NCBI RefSeq assembly: GCF_030269665.1
Contig: NZ_BSTS01000024.1
Span: 34,443 to 98,442, forward strand
Direction: 5' to 3'
DNA: 64,000 nt
Source: Actinomycetospora sp. NBRC 106375
GTDB taxonomy: Bacteria; Actinomycetota; Actinomycetes; Mycobacteriales; Pseudonocardiaceae
Made by a program: the position numbers and the translations under genes. Of this stretch, positions 25,194 to 34,464 are shown piece after piece (position 1 is the first letter of the stretch; each line of letters starts with the position of its first letter). Below the pieces are notes generated by a model. That model worked only from the letters and a program-made list of their open reading frames with translations. It made no database searches and had not been told where the DNA came from.

Positions 25194-26573
25194 TCACCAC
25201 ACGGTCGCGAGCAGGCTGTTGATCGCGAGGGCCAGGACGGCCTGGGCGAGGAGCCACCAGCGCGCCGCGGCGCGGGGCAGGAGCGCCGCGAGCGGGAGGA
25301 TCCACACCGCGAACGGCAGCCAGATCCGCTCGACCTCCGACTTCGACAGCCCCGAGAGATCCGCGGCGAGCACCGCGACGAGGCCGGCCGCGGCGAGCGC
25401 GACCAGGGCGACCGGCGCGGCGCGGGGGCGCCAGGCGGCACGCCGCAGGCCGGCGATCACCGCGGGGCCGAGCACGAGGACCAGCGCGGCGAGGTTGCCC
25501 CACACCCAGTACTCGTACGGGCGCAGGAGGCCGAACTCGCCCTCCTGGTAGTAGCGCACCTGCACCTGCTCGTAGCCCTCGTACCACCAGAAACCGCCGG
25601 CGGTGAACGCCGCGACGACGGCCGCGACGCCGACGCCGCCGGTGATCAACGGGGTGAACCGCCGGGCGAGGACCGCGACGACGATCGGCACCAGGCCCGC
25701 GACCACGAGCCCGTAGGAGAGGTAGAGCGAGAGCCCGAGGACGACGCCGCCGGTCAGGCTCAGGACGTGCCCGGCGACGCCGCGGCGGGCGACCCCGAGG
25801 GCGAACAGGGCGACGCCCCAGGCGAACACGGCCGCGAACATCCCGTCCGCCGAGACCCCCACCCAGACCGCGGCCGGGGCGAGCACACCGAAGGGCAGGT
25901 AGGTCCGCGCGAGGTCCCGGTCGCCGACGGCGGCGAGCGTGATCGCCACGGCGACGGCCGCGGAGGCGCCGATCGCGGCGGTGACCGCTCCCGCGTACTC
26001 GCCGCCCGGGAACCCGGCGCGGTCGAGCAGGACGTAGAACAGCGTCGCGCCCGGCGGGTGCCCCGACGAGTGCGTGACGAGCGTGTCGGGCGTGCGGCCC
26101 GCGATCCGCTCGGCGAAGGTCTGCAGGAAGACCGCGATGTCGGGGGTGCGCGGCACCTCGGCGAGGTACTCGGTCGGCGTCGCGAGCCGCTCGGCGACCC
26201 CGACGATCCATCCGTCGATCGTCGCGAGCGCGAAGGTCCACGCCAGCGAGGCGACGTAGGCCACCGCGAGCAGCGGGCCCCAGCGCAAGGAGCGCGCCAC
26301 CGCAGGGCCACCGAGAGCGACCAGCAGGGCCACGACGACCGCCGGGACGGTGCCCGGACCGACGTGCGGCAGCCAGGCCGCCAGCAGCGGCGGCCAGCCG
26401 ACGAGCACCGGCACGCCCGCGTCGATCAGCATCCATCCGACGACGGACGACGCCGTGACCAGCAGCGCAGCGGCCAGGACGGCGAGGAGGTCGCCGCGCA
26501 GGCGCAACGGCCGCCGGGTCGGCGACGGGGGTCCGCCGGCGGAGCCCGGACGGTCGTGCACCACGGTCGTCAT
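25194..26573 (-). CDS. Polytopic membrane protein (GT-C glycosyltransferase-like)
   Basis: A 459-residue protein with about twelve hydrophobic helices. A large first loop contains DGWIVGVAERL and, after helix 3 or 4, THSSGHPPGATLFYVLLDRAG, reminiscent of the polar active-site loops of lipid-linked GT-C mannosyl/arabinosyltransferases, though no sure family motif is seen. ATG 26573 begins MTTVVHDRPG with a Pro-rich cytosolic lead. It is divergent from the glycosyltransferase operon, so it may act on the same glycan. Function inferred from context only. Confidence 0.7.
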   Translation of the reverse strand: MTTVVHDRPGSAGGPPSPTRRPLRLRGDLLAVLAAALLVTASSVVGWMLIDAGVPVLVGWPPLLAAWLPHVGPGTVPAVVVALLVALGGPAVARSLRWGPLLAVAYVASLAWTFALATIDGWIVGVAERLATPTEYLAEVPRTPDIAVFLQTFAERIAGRTPDTLVTHSSGHPPGATLFYVLLDRAGFPGGEYAGAVTAAIGASAAVAVAITLAAVGDRDLARTYLPFGVLAPAAVWVGVSADGMFAAVFAWGVALFALGVARRGVAGHVLSLTGGVVLGLSLYLSYGLVVAGLVPIVVAVLARRFTPLITGGVGVAAVVAAFTAGGFWWYEGYEQVQVRYYQEGEFGLLRPYEYWVWGNLAALVLVLGPAVIAGLRRAAWRPRAAPVALVALAAAGLVAVLAADLSGLSKSEVERIWLPFAVWILPLAALLPRAAARWWLLAQAVLALAINSLLATVW

Positions 26574-26735
26574 CAGCGCAGGACGGTACGACGACCCGGT
26601 GATCCCCCCGTGAGGAGGTCCGCCCGGACGCCGTCGGTCGCCCGTCCGGACCAGGACGGACCCGTCGCGACGGCGCACCGTCCACCCGACACGGGGACCC
26701 ACCCCGTGCGTCGGGTTCACAGGCGATCTCATAGC

Positions 26736-27461
26736 GTGACCGAGGTGGAGCAGCCCGCGGACCGTGTGGACGTCGTGCTGCCCTGCCTCGACGAGGTCGA
26801 GGCCCTCCCCGGTGTCCTCGCCGCGCTGCCCGCGGGCTTCGACGCCGTCGTCTGCGACAACGGCTCCACCGACGGGACGCCCGAGGTCGCCGCGCAGCTC
26901 GGCGCGCTGGTCGTCCACGAGGCGCGACCGGGTTACGGCGCGGCCGTGCACACCGGGCTGGAGGCGACGCGGACCGACGTCGTCGCGGTGATCGACGCGG
27001 ACGGGTCCCTCGACCCGGCCGAGCTGCCCGCGATGGTGCGGCTGCTGCGCGACACGGACGCCGACCTCGTGGTCGGGCGCCGCGTCCCGGCGGCCCGCGG
27101 GGTGTGGCCGTGGCACGCGCGGGTGAGCAACCTCGTGCTGTCCGGGCTGATGCGCACCCGCGGGGTCGGCGTGCGCGACATCGCGCCGATCCGCGTCGCG
27201 CGCCGGCAGGCCCTGCTCGACCTCGGGATCACCGACCGGGCCTTCGGCTACCCCCTCGAGCTGCTCATCCGGGCCGGCGCCGCCGGGTGGCGGGTCCGCG
27301 AGGTCGACGTCGCCTACCGGCCCCGGGCCGGCGGGCGCTCCAAGGTCTCCGGCTCGGTGAAGGGCACCGTGCGCGCCGTGCGGGACATGTCGAAGGCCAT
27401 CGCGCGGACCCGGCCGGACCGACCGTCCACCGCCGTCGACGGCCGGGGCACCGCTTCATGA
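26736..27461 (+). CDS. Family 2 glycosyltransferase
   Basis: A 241-residue GT-A-fold transferase with DVVLPCLDEVEALPGVLAALP at the start, VVCDNGSTDGTPEVA, and the metal-binding VIDADGSLDP (DxD-like) near 90, similar to polyprenyl-phosphate glycosyltransferases. The C-terminal RPRAGGRSKVSGSVKGTVRAVRDM resembles the dolichyl-phosphate-mannose-synthase group. GTG 26736 is chosen (GTG 26745 is possible). It overlaps the next gene by ATGA and heads a three-gene operon. Confidence 0.85.
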   Translation: MTEVEQPADRVDVVLPCLDEVEALPGVLAALPAGFDAVVCDNGSTDGTPEVAAQLGALVVHEARPGYGAAVHTGLEATRTDVVAVIDADGSLDPAELPAMVRLLRDTDADLVVGRRVPAARGVWPWHARVSNLVLSGLMRTRGVGVRDIAPIRVARRQALLDLGITDRAFGYPLELLIRAGAAGWRVREVDVAYRPRAGGRSKVSGSVKGTVRAVRDMSKAIARTRPDRPSTAVDGRGTAS

Positions 27462-28213
27462 CCGGCGGGGTCGAACCGATCACGAGCCCGCGCACGAACA
27501 CGCCGTCCATGCGGACCAGTGCGCCGGTCACGAGGGTCGTCCTCGTGCTCGCGAAGGCCCCGGTGGCGGGCCGGGTGAAGACCCGCCTGACGCCCGCGGC
27601 GACCCCCGCGGGAGCCGCGGACGTCGCGGCGGCCGCCCTGCTCGACACCCTCGACGCCGCGCACGCGGTCCCGGGTGCCCGGGTCGTCGTCGCCCTCGAC
27701 GGCGACCCCGCCGCGGCGGCGCGTCGCGAGGAGATCGCCGCGGCCCTGGCCGACGCGGTCGTCGTGCCGCAGCGCGGCGAGAGCCTCGGTGAGCGGATCA
27801 CCGCCGCACACGGTGACGTCGCCGACACGTTCCCGGGCGCGGTCAGCGTGCAGATCGGCATGGACACCCCGCAGGTCGACGCGACCCTGCTCGCCGACGC
27901 CCTCGATCTCGTCACGACCGACGCCGAGGCCGCCCTCGGCCACGCGCGCGACGGCGGCTGGTGGGCGCTCGCCCTCGCCGACCCCCGGCAGGCGAAGCTG
28001 ATCGCCGAGGTCCCGACGTCGCGCGACGACACCGGCGACCTCACGCTCGCCGCACTCCGGGCGGGGCACCCGGGCCACGTGCTCGCGCTGCCGCCCCTCT
28101 CCGACGTCGACACCCCCGACGACGCCGTCGCGGTCGCCGACCTCGTCCCCACCGGCCGTTTCGCCCGCGCCGTCGCGGACGCTCTCCCCGCCTCCGGAGG
28201 CCTCCCACGATGA
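27458..28213 (+). CDS. DUF2064 / TIGR04282-family nucleotidyl- or glycosyltransferase-like protein
   Basis: A 251-residue protein of the DUF2064 family: VVLVLAKAPVAGRVKTRLTPAATPAGAADVA, GESLGERITAAH and GMDTPQVDATLL are its hallmarks, matching a GT-A nucleotide-binding core. The family is sometimes labelled arsenosugar-biosynthesis glycosyltransferase, but that role was assigned in a few clusters and no arsenic genes are seen here. It is coupled to the GT2 gene by ATGA and to the methyltransferase by a 4-bp overlap, so the three act together. Confidence 0.8.
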   Translation: MTGGVEPITSPRTNTPSMRTSAPVTRVVLVLAKAPVAGRVKTRLTPAATPAGAADVAAAALLDTLDAAHAVPGARVVVALDGDPAAAARREEIAAALADAVVVPQRGESLGERITAAHGDVADTFPGAVSVQIGMDTPQVDATLLADALDLVTTDAEAALGHARDGGWWALALADPRQAKLIAEVPTSRDDTGDLTLAALRAGHPGHVLALPPLSDVDTPDDAVAVADLVPTGRFARAVADALPASGGLPR

Positions 28214-28923
28214 GTTCCCTGACGTCGGCCCGCGCGAGCGCACCGGTCCGCCCGGGCGACGGGGTCGAGCCGGGCCCGACCGACACCGGGGCGGTGTTCG
28301 ACGCGGCGCTGGCGGGACGGTGCCACCGGCTGGTGCGCGGTGACGGACTTGTCCTGCCGCTGGCCGTGCAGCGCTGGCACGACGACGCCGACGGCGACGA
28401 CGCGTGGCTGCTCGAGCGCTGCTCGGGCGCGACGCTCGACCTCGGCTGCGGCCCCGGCCGTCTGGTCGTGGCGCTGGCCGACCGCGGCGTGGCGGCCCTC
28501 GGCGTCGACGTGTCGGTGCAGGCCGTCGAGCGCTGCCTCGAGCGCGGCGCCGCCGTGTTGCACCGCGACGCGTTCGAACGCCTGCCCGGGGAGGGCCGCT
28601 GGCAGCACGTCGTGCTCGCCGACGGCAACATCGGCATCGGCGGCGACCCGGTGGCGCTGCTGCGCCGCTGCCGCGCCCTGCTCGCCGACGGCGGCACCGT
28701 GCTGCTCGAGCTGGAGGCCGGCGCCGACCTGTGGTGCGGCACCGCCTACCTCGAGGGCCCCGACGACCTGACCGTCCGCGAGGCGGGCGGGCCGTGGTTC
28801 CCGTGGGCCGTGCTCGGCCCGGACGGCGTCGACGCCGTCGCGGCGGAGGCCGGGCTCGAGGTGGCCGAGCGCCACCAGACCGCCGACGGTGCCCGCTGTT
28901 TCGTGACGCTGACCCCGGCCTGA
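28210..28923 (+). CDS. Class I SAM-dependent methyltransferase
   Basis: A 237-residue methyltransferase with motif I ATLDLGCGPGRLVVALADRG, then VDVSVQAVERCLERGA and VVLADGNIGIGGD. It starts at ATG 28210, overlapping the DUF2064 stop. It is the last gene of the GT2-DUF2064-methyltransferase operon, an association I recall from other actinomycetes, where a molybdopterin oxidoreductase often follows; here pepD lies convergent instead. Substrate unknown. Confidence 0.8.
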   Translation: MSSLTSARASAPVRPGDGVEPGPTDTGAVFDAALAGRCHRLVRGDGLVLPLAVQRWHDDADGDDAWLLERCSGATLDLGCGPGRLVVALADRGVAALGVDVSVQAVERCLERGAAVLHRDAFERLPGEGRWQHVVLADGNIGIGGDPVALLRRCRALLADGGTVLLELEAGADLWCGTAYLEGPDDLTVREAGGPWFPWAVLGPDGVDAVAAEAGLEVAERHQTADGARCFVTLTPA

Positions 28924-28939
28924 GCCGACCCGGGTCGCC

Positions 28940-30742
28940 TCAGCGCCCGCCGATGACCCGGCTGCCGAGGGTGACCGTGACCTGGCGCGTGCCGCCCGGC
29001 GCCTGCAGCGTGAGCGTCACGGTCTGACCCGGCGCCCGCGACTGGATGGCGGCGACGAACGCGTTGGCGTCCTCGATCACCCGGTTGTCGACGCCGACGA
29101 CGACGTCGCCTGCCGCGATGCCCGCGGTCTGCGCCGGCGAGCCCGGCTGCACGTCGGCCATCGCCGCGCCGCGGGGCTGGGCGTCGGCCACCCCGACCCC
29201 GATGACCGCCTGCGTGGCCTGGCCGGTGTCGACGAGCTCGGTGGCCAGCCTGCGGGCCTGGTTGATCGGGATCGCGAACCCGAGACCGATCGACCCGGCC
29301 TCCTGCCCGGCGCTGCCGGTGACGCTCGCGATCGCGGTGTTGACCCCGATCACGCGGCCCTGGCCGTCGACGAGCGGTCCGCCGGAGTTGCCGGGGTTGA
29401 TCGCGGCGTCGGTCTGGATGGCGTCGAGGACGCTGCTCTGGCCGGACCCGGAGCCGCCCGCCTCGACCGGGCGGTTCAGGGCGCTGACGATGCCGGTCGT
29501 CACGGTGCCCGACAGCCCGAGCGGGGAGCCGACCGCGATGACGGTCTGGCCCTGGGCGAGCTGGTCGGAGTTGCCGAGGTTCGCCGGCCGGAGGTCGGTG
29601 ACGCCGCTCGCGCGCACGACGGCGATGTCCGCGGCCGGCGCGGTGCCCACCACCTGCAGCGGCGCGGCCCGGCCGTCGGAGAAGATCGCCTCGAGACCGC
29701 CGCCCTGGCCCGCCTGCAGGACGTGGTTGTTCGTCATGATGAGCCCGTCGGCCGACAGCACGACGCCAGAGCCCTCGCCGGCCGCCCCGCGGATCTGCAC
29801 GGCGCTGGGGATCACCGTCGCCGCGACCTGCTCGATCGAGCCGGGTGCCGCCGCCGGGGCACTCCCCTCGGGGATCGGCTGGTCCAGCGCGGTGCCCTGC
29901 GACGACGAGCTCGAGCTGCCCACCCCGCCGACGACGACCGCCGCCAGCACGCCGCCGACGAGGCCCGCGACGAGCGCCAGGGCGACCAGACCGAGCGTGC
30001 CCGGCCGGCGTCCCGACGAGGAACCACCGGGTGTACCGGGTCCCGCCGGAGCGCCGGGAGCGGTCGTGCCGCCCCAGCCGGCGCCGGGATCGCGGGGGTA
30101 GCCCCCGGGCGGGGTCGCCGGACCCGCGGTGGTGGCGCCCCAGCCGTAGCCGCCCGCACTGCCGGAGGTCGGCGGGGCGAACCCGCCCGTCGGCGCCTCC
30201 CGCGTCTGCGGGGCGGTCGCGGGGTACGACGGCACCGCGCCGAACGCCGCCGTCGCGCCGGCGGCGCCCCCGGACGGGGTGCAGAGCCCGGGCGGTGATC
30301 CCGGCGGCTGGCCGCCGGGCTGTCCGCCCGGCTGGCCGCCTTGATGTCCGCCTGGACCGCCATGGGGCGTCTGCGGGGCGAAGGACGGGGTGGCGGACTG
30401 CGTGACCGTCGTCGGCGCGCTGTACGGCGCGGCGCGGTCGCCCTCGGTGGACGCGGTGGCGGACGTCGCGTCGTACTCGCGCCCGGTGCCCTCGGCCCAG
30501 CGCACCCCGCCGGGGCCGGCGGGGCGGGCGTCGCTCCGGGTGGCGGTCTCGGTGGTGGTCCCGGAGTCGCTCCCAGACGTGTCACCCGATGTCCCGGACG
30601 TCTCAGCCGTCGCCGACGTCCCAGCCGACTCCGACGTCCCCGACGCACCGGCGGCGGAGGCCGACGTCGGTCCGGGCGGCGGGCCGGCCCCGGGGGTTCC
30701 GGAGCCGTCCGGGGCGGCGGAGGCGGCGTCGTTCTCACTCAT
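28940..30742 (-). CDS. pepD: HtrA-family membrane serine protease with PDZ domain
   Basis: A 600-residue envelope protease/chaperone. The N-terminal 270 residues are Pro/Gly/Ala/Ser/Thr-rich and cytoplasmic, then a membrane helix (LVALALVAGLVGGVLAAVVVG), a trypsin-like domain with the triad in TNNHVLQ (His), ADIAVVRAS (Asp) and NPGNSGGPLV (Ser), and a C-terminal PDZ (IGVGVADAQPRGAAMADVQPGSPAQTAGI). ATG 30742 is preferred over the longer frame, whose extra 49 residues are Arg-rich. It matches Rv0983 PepD, which with MprAB controls the envelope-stress response. It is divergent from mprB, unlike the co-directional mycobacterial order. Confidence 0.92.
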   Translation of the reverse strand: MSENDAASAAPDGSGTPGAGPPPGPTSASAAGASGTSESAGTSATAETSGTSGDTSGSDSGTTTETATRSDARPAGPGGVRWAEGTGREYDATSATASTEGDRAAPYSAPTTVTQSATPSFAPQTPHGGPGGHQGGQPGGQPGGQPPGSPPGLCTPSGGAAGATAAFGAVPSYPATAPQTREAPTGGFAPPTSGSAGGYGWGATTAGPATPPGGYPRDPGAGWGGTTAPGAPAGPGTPGGSSSGRRPGTLGLVALALVAGLVGGVLAAVVVGGVGSSSSSSQGTALDQPIPEGSAPAAAPGSIEQVAATVIPSAVQIRGAAGEGSGVVLSADGLIMTNNHVLQAGQGGGLEAIFSDGRAAPLQVVGTAPAADIAVVRASGVTDLRPANLGNSDQLAQGQTVIAVGSPLGLSGTVTTGIVSALNRPVEAGGSGSGQSSVLDAIQTDAAINPGNSGGPLVDGQGRVIGVNTAIASVTGSAGQEAGSIGLGFAIPINQARRLATELVDTGQATQAVIGVGVADAQPRGAAMADVQPGSPAQTAGIAAGDVVVGVDNRVIEDANAFVAAIQSRAPGQTVTLTLQAPGGTRQVTVTLGSRVIGGR

Positions 30743-30825
30743 GGCCCCAGCCTCTCGCATCGCCCGTGGCGCCGCGTCGACAGGCGCCCGCCGCGGGCGT
30801 CGCCGGGACGGGGGAAGCTGGTGGG

Positions 30826-32379
30826 GTGGAACGCGGAGTGACCGGCCCGTCGCACGGCCCGCCGGCCGTCGACGACCGTCCCGAGGCACCCGACCCCGGG
30901 GCTCCCCCGGAGGGCACGGAGACCTCCGAGGGGACCGGGAGCGCCCCCCGCGACGACGAGCAGGACCACCCGCCCGGGCTCGTCCGCCACGTCCTGCAGG
31001 GCATCCCGCTGCGACGCCGCGTCGGGATCCTCGTCTCCGTCGGCGGCGGGCTGCTCGTCGCGCTGATCGCCGCGGCGGTCTTCTTCACCGCTCAGCGCGC
31101 GCTCTACGACCAGCTCGACGAGAGCCTGGTGCAGCGCGCGACCACGGCCGCGTCGGGCGACCTCGCGGACCCGGCGATCCTGCTGCGGGTCTCGTCGGAC
31201 GCGCTCGCCGCCGGCGAGGTGCGGGTCGCGATCGTCACCGCCGACGGCGAGTTCGTCACCCTGCGCGGCAACAGCCCGCCCCTCGGCGCGGCGGAGGTGT
31301 CGGCCGCGCGCCGGGATCCGCCGACGTCGGTGCGGACCGGTGTCATCGACGGCGAGGTCTACCGCGTCGTGGCCGTCTACGCGGGCGAGAACCGGGCGCT
31401 GGTGCTCGCCCAGGAGCTCGACCCGACCCGGCAGACGCTGCGCAAGCTCGCCGTCGTGCTCATCGTCGCGGGCGCCTCGGGGGTCCTGCTCGCGGCGCTG
31501 ACCGGCGTCGCGATCGCTCGCGCCGGCCTGCGCCCGGTCGAGCGCCTGATCTCGGCGACCGAGCGCGTCGCGCGCACCGGCGACCTGCGCCCGATCCCGG
31601 TCACCGGCGGCGACGAGATCGCGCGCCTGACGTCGAGCTTCAACGCCATGCTCGCGGCGCTCGCGTCGTCGATCGAGCGACAACGCCGGCTCGTGGCCGA
31701 CGCCGGCCACGAGCTGCGGACCCCGCTGACGTCGCTGCGCACCAACCTCGAGCTGCTCATGGCCTCCGACCAGGCCTCCGGGCGGCCCGGGGCCCCGACG
31801 CTGTCGGCGCAGGACCGCGCCGAGCTCCAGGAGGACCTGCGCGCCCAGGTCGACGAGCTGGCGAACCTCATCGGCGACGTCGTCGAGCTCGCCCGCGACG
31901 ACCCCCCGGAGGTGACGGCCGAGCCCCTCGACCTCGCCGACGTCGTCGAGCGCGCCCTCGACCGGGCCCGGCGCCGCGCGGTCGCGGAGAACGTGGGGTT
32001 CGACGTGGACCTCGCGTCCTGCGAGGTCGTCGGCGACGCCAACGCCCTCGAGCGCGCGGCGCTCAACCTGCTCGACAACGCCGCGAAGTGGAGCCCGCCG
32101 GGCGCGAGCGTGCGCGTGACCCTGCGCCCCGGCGTCGCCCCCGAACGACCGGGCACGGCGGTGCTCGAGGTGGCCGACGCGGGGCCGGGGATCGCCGACG
32201 AGGAGCTCGACCTCGTCTTCGAGCGCTTCTACCGCTCGCTCGACGCCCGGACGATGAGCGGGTCGGGACTCGGGCTCTCGATCGTCGCCCAGGTCGCCGA
32301 ACGCCACCACGGCGGCGTCTCGGCCGGCCGTGCCCCCGAGGGCGGGGCGCTGCTGCGCTTCTGGATGCCCCGGCGTTAG
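30826..32379 (+). CDS. mprB: Envelope-stress sensor histidine kinase MprB
   Basis: A 517-residue kinase. A polar N-terminal extension of about 60 residues precedes TM1 (RRVGILVSVGGGLLVALIAAAVFF); an extracytoplasmic sensor of about 110 residues, TM2 (KLAVVLIVAGASGVLLAALTGVAIA), a HAMP, the H box ADAGHELRTPLTSLRTNLE, N box NLLDNAAKW, and G boxes DAGPGI and GSGLGLSIV follow. The H-box segment is close to mycobacterial MprB. It starts at GTG 30826 (GTG 30838 also possible). It is transcribed opposite to both mprA and pepD, as if this block had been inverted. Confidence 0.88.
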   Translation: MERGVTGPSHGPPAVDDRPEAPDPGAPPEGTETSEGTGSAPRDDEQDHPPGLVRHVLQGIPLRRRVGILVSVGGGLLVALIAAAVFFTAQRALYDQLDESLVQRATTAASGDLADPAILLRVSSDALAAGEVRVAIVTADGEFVTLRGNSPPLGAAEVSAARRDPPTSVRTGVIDGEVYRVVAVYAGENRALVLAQELDPTRQTLRKLAVVLIVAGASGVLLAALTGVAIARAGLRPVERLISATERVARTGDLRPIPVTGGDEIARLTSSFNAMLAALASSIERQRRLVADAGHELRTPLTSLRTNLELLMASDQASGRPGAPTLSAQDRAELQEDLRAQVDELANLIGDVVELARDDPPEVTAEPLDLADVVERALDRARRRAVAENVGFDVDLASCEVVGDANALERAALNLLDNAAKWSPPGASVRVTLRPGVAPERPGTAVLEVADAGPGIADEELDLVFERFYRSLDARTMSGSGLGLSIVAQVAERHHGGVSAGRAPEGGALLRFWMPRR

Positions 32380-32475
32380 TCCTCACGGACGTCACGCGCC
32401 GTCACGGACCTGTACGAAGAGCTGTGACGCCGCTTACCGTCGGACGCGAAGACGTCGACGTCGAGAGGTTGTCCC

Positions 32476-33666
32476 GTGAGCAGACTGCGCTTCGGCACGT
32501 TCCTGGCCCCGTTCCATCGCGCCGGTGAGAACCCGACCCTGGCCCTGCAGCGCGACCTCGAGCTCATCGAGCACCTCGACGCGCTCGGCATCGACGAGGC
32601 GTGGATCGGCGAGCACCACTCGGCGGGCAGCGAGATCATCGCCTCGCCGGAGATCTTCATCGCGGCCGCCGCCGAGCGGACCAGGCGGATCAAGCTCGGC
32701 ACCGGCGTGACCTCGGCGAGCTACCACAACCCGCTCTGGGTGGCCGACCGGATGGTGCTGCTCGACCACCTCACCCGCGGGCGCTCGATGCTCGGCGTCG
32801 GGCCGGGCTCGCTGCCGAGCGACTCGTCGATGATCGGGCTGAACCCCACCGACACCCGCGAGCTGCTGGACGTCAACCTCGACATCATCATGCGGCTGCT
32901 GCGCGGCGAGGTAGTCACCGAGCAGACGAAGACCCACAACCTCATCGAGGCCCAGCTGCAGCTGCGGCCCTACACGGAGCCATGCTTCGACGTCGCCGTC
33001 GCGGCCGTCGCGTCGCCGACCGGGCCGCGCATGGCCGGCAGGCACGGCGTGGGGCTGCTCTCGATCGGCGCGACGCTGACCCAGGACGGCTTCGACGCGC
33101 TCGCGCACCACTGGAACGTCGTCGAGGAGCGCGCCCAGCACTACGGGCAGCCGACGCCGGACCGCGACAAGTGGCGCCTGGTGGGCCTCATGCACATCGC
33201 GGAGACCAAGGAGCAGGCCTACCGCGAGGTCGAGTACGGGATCGAGAACTGGTTCCGCTACTTCCAGAAGACCGCGGCGTTCCCGCAGATGGCGGTCGAG
33301 GGCGGCGACGTCAAGGAGATGATCGACTTCATCAACGAGGCCGGCATCGGGGCCATCGGCACGCCGGACGACGCACGCGCCCAGGTCCAGCGCCTCGCCG
33401 ACCAGTCGGGCGGCTTCGGCGCGATGCTCCTGCTCGGCCACGAGTGGGCGAACCCGCAGGCGACCAAGCGCTCGTGGGAGCTCATCGCGCAGGAGGTCCT
33501 GCCGCACTTCCAGGGCACGACGTGGGGCGGGCGCTCGCACGCCGAGTCCACCCAGGCGGCCAAGGAGCGCGCCGGCCTGCGCCGCGACGAGTTCGCGGCC
33601 ACCCAGCTCGACGCCGTCGACCACATGACGAAGAAGTACGCCGACGAGGTGGCCTCGAAGAGCTGA
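32476..33666 (+). CDS. LLM-class flavin-dependent monooxygenase (limonene-monooxygenase-like)
   Basis: A 396-residue luciferase-like FMN monooxygenase: LRFGTFLAPFHRAGENPTLALQRDLELIEHLD, DEAWIGEHHSAGSEIIASPEIFIAAAAERT and GTGVTSASYHNPLWVADRMVLLDHLTRGR are the F420/FMN-binding bacterial-luciferase signatures; the sequence style is that of limonene 1,2-monooxygenase relatives. It has a GTG start after GAGAGG. It lies 96 bp after mprB and converges on mprA with palindrome P between. It is foreign to the mycobacterial mprAB locus, so it probably arrived or moved with the rearrangement. Substrate unknown. Confidence 0.85.
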   Translation: MSRLRFGTFLAPFHRAGENPTLALQRDLELIEHLDALGIDEAWIGEHHSAGSEIIASPEIFIAAAAERTRRIKLGTGVTSASYHNPLWVADRMVLLDHLTRGRSMLGVGPGSLPSDSSMIGLNPTDTRELLDVNLDIIMRLLRGEVVTEQTKTHNLIEAQLQLRPYTEPCFDVAVAAVASPTGPRMAGRHGVGLLSIGATLTQDGFDALAHHWNVVEERAQHYGQPTPDRDKWRLVGLMHIAETKEQAYREVEYGIENWFRYFQKTAAFPQMAVEGGDVKEMIDFINEAGIGAIGTPDDARAQVQRLADQSGGFGAMLLLGHEWANPQATKRSWELIAQEVLPHFQGTTWGGRSHAESTQAAKERAGLRRDEFAATQLDAVDHMTKKYADEVASKS

Positions 33667-33668
33667 CC

Positions 33669-33714
33669 CATGTGAGCAGTTGGCGCCCCGGTAGGGGCGC
33701 CAACTGCTCACATA
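33669..33714. repeat. Palindromic repeat P, copy 2 (likely bidirectional terminator)
   Basis: Perfect 20-bp arms (ATGTGAGCAGTTGGCGCCCC and complement, 33670-33689 and 33694-33713) around loop GGTA. It lies between the convergent monooxygenase and mprA stops. It differs from the 63.3-kb copy only in the loop. Confidence 0.95.
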
Positions 33715-33718
33715 GGCG

Positions 33719-34423
33719 TCAGGGCGGGGTCTCGCGCAGGACGTAGCCGACGCCGCGGACGGTGTGGATGAGGCGGGCCTCGCCCTCGGCCTCGGTCTTG
33801 CGACGCAGGTAGCCGACGTAGACCTCGAGCGCGTTGCCCGTGGTCGGGAAGTCGTAGCCCCAGACGTCCTCGAGGATGCGGCTGCGCGTGAGTACGCGGC
33901 GCGGGTTGGCCATGAACAGCTCGAGCAGCGAGAACTCGGTGCGCGTCAGGCTGATCGGCCGCTCGCCGCGGCGGACCTCGCGGGTGACGGGGTCGAGCGA
34001 GAGGTCCGCGAAGCGCAGCGGCTCGGGGTCGGGCGCGCCGTTGGTGCTCTCGTCGGGGGTGGTCCGGCGCAGCAGCGCGCGCAGCCGGGCGAGCAGCTCC
34101 TCGAGCGCGAACGGCTTGGCCAGGTAGTCGTCCGCGCCCGCGTCGAGGCCGGCCACGCGGTCGGAGACGGCCTCGCGCGCGGTGAGCACGAGCACGGGGA
34201 TGTCGTCGCCGGCGTTGCGGAGTCGCCGGCAGACCTCCAGCCCGTCCACCCGCGGCATCATCACGTCGAGGACGAGGGCGTCCGGACGCTGCCCGTCGCC
34301 GGCCAGGGCGTCGAGGGCCTGCTGCCCGTCCGCGGCCAGCTCGACCTGGTAGCCGTTGAACGCCAGGGAGCGGCGCAGGGAGTCGCGCACCGCCCGGTCG
34401 TCGTCCGCGACGAGGATCCGCAT
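33719..34423 (-). CDS. mprA: Envelope-stress response regulator MprA
   Basis: A 234-residue OmpR-type regulator. The receiver has the acidic pair DDDRA (8-12), phosphoacceptor in [18 protein letters not shown] and the [18 protein letters not shown] end; the winged helix ends [28 protein letters not shown]. The whole length is very close to M. tuberculosis MprA as I recall it. It activates envelope-stress genes including pepD and itself. A pair of 8-bp direct repeats lies upstream at 34446-34464. It is separated from its partner kinase gene by the monooxygenase gene and is on the opposite strand. Confidence 0.93.
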   Translation of the reverse strand: MRILVADDDRAVRDSLRRSLAFNGYQVELAADGQQALDALAGDGQRPDALVLDVMMPRVDGLEVCRRLRNAGDDIPVLVLTAREAVSDRVAGLDAGADDYLAKPFALEELLARLRALLRRTTPDESTNGAPDPEPLRFADLSLDPVTREVRRGERPISLTRTEFSLLELFMANPRRVLTRSRILEDVWGYDFPTTGNALEVYVGYLRRKTEAEGEARLIHTVRGVGYVLRETPP

Positions 34424-34445
34424 GGCGCACAGTGTGGCCGCACGC

Positions 34446-34464
34446 CCTGAGACGGTGCTGAGAC
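34446..34464 (-). promoter_or_regulatory. Candidate MprA box upstream of mprA
   Basis: On the minus strand GTCTCAGC-ACC-GTCTCAGG: two 8-bp direct repeats with one mismatch, 23 to 41 nt before the mprA start. MprA boxes in mycobacteria are described as paired, loosely conserved 8-bp direct repeats, so autoregulation is likely (inference). The same gap also serves the divergent L,D-transpeptidase. Confidence 0.5.

Noticed and set aside
27458..28923. Arsenosugar biosynthesis cluster
   Set aside because: Only the family name of the DUF2064 protein suggests it; no arsenic-handling genes are present.
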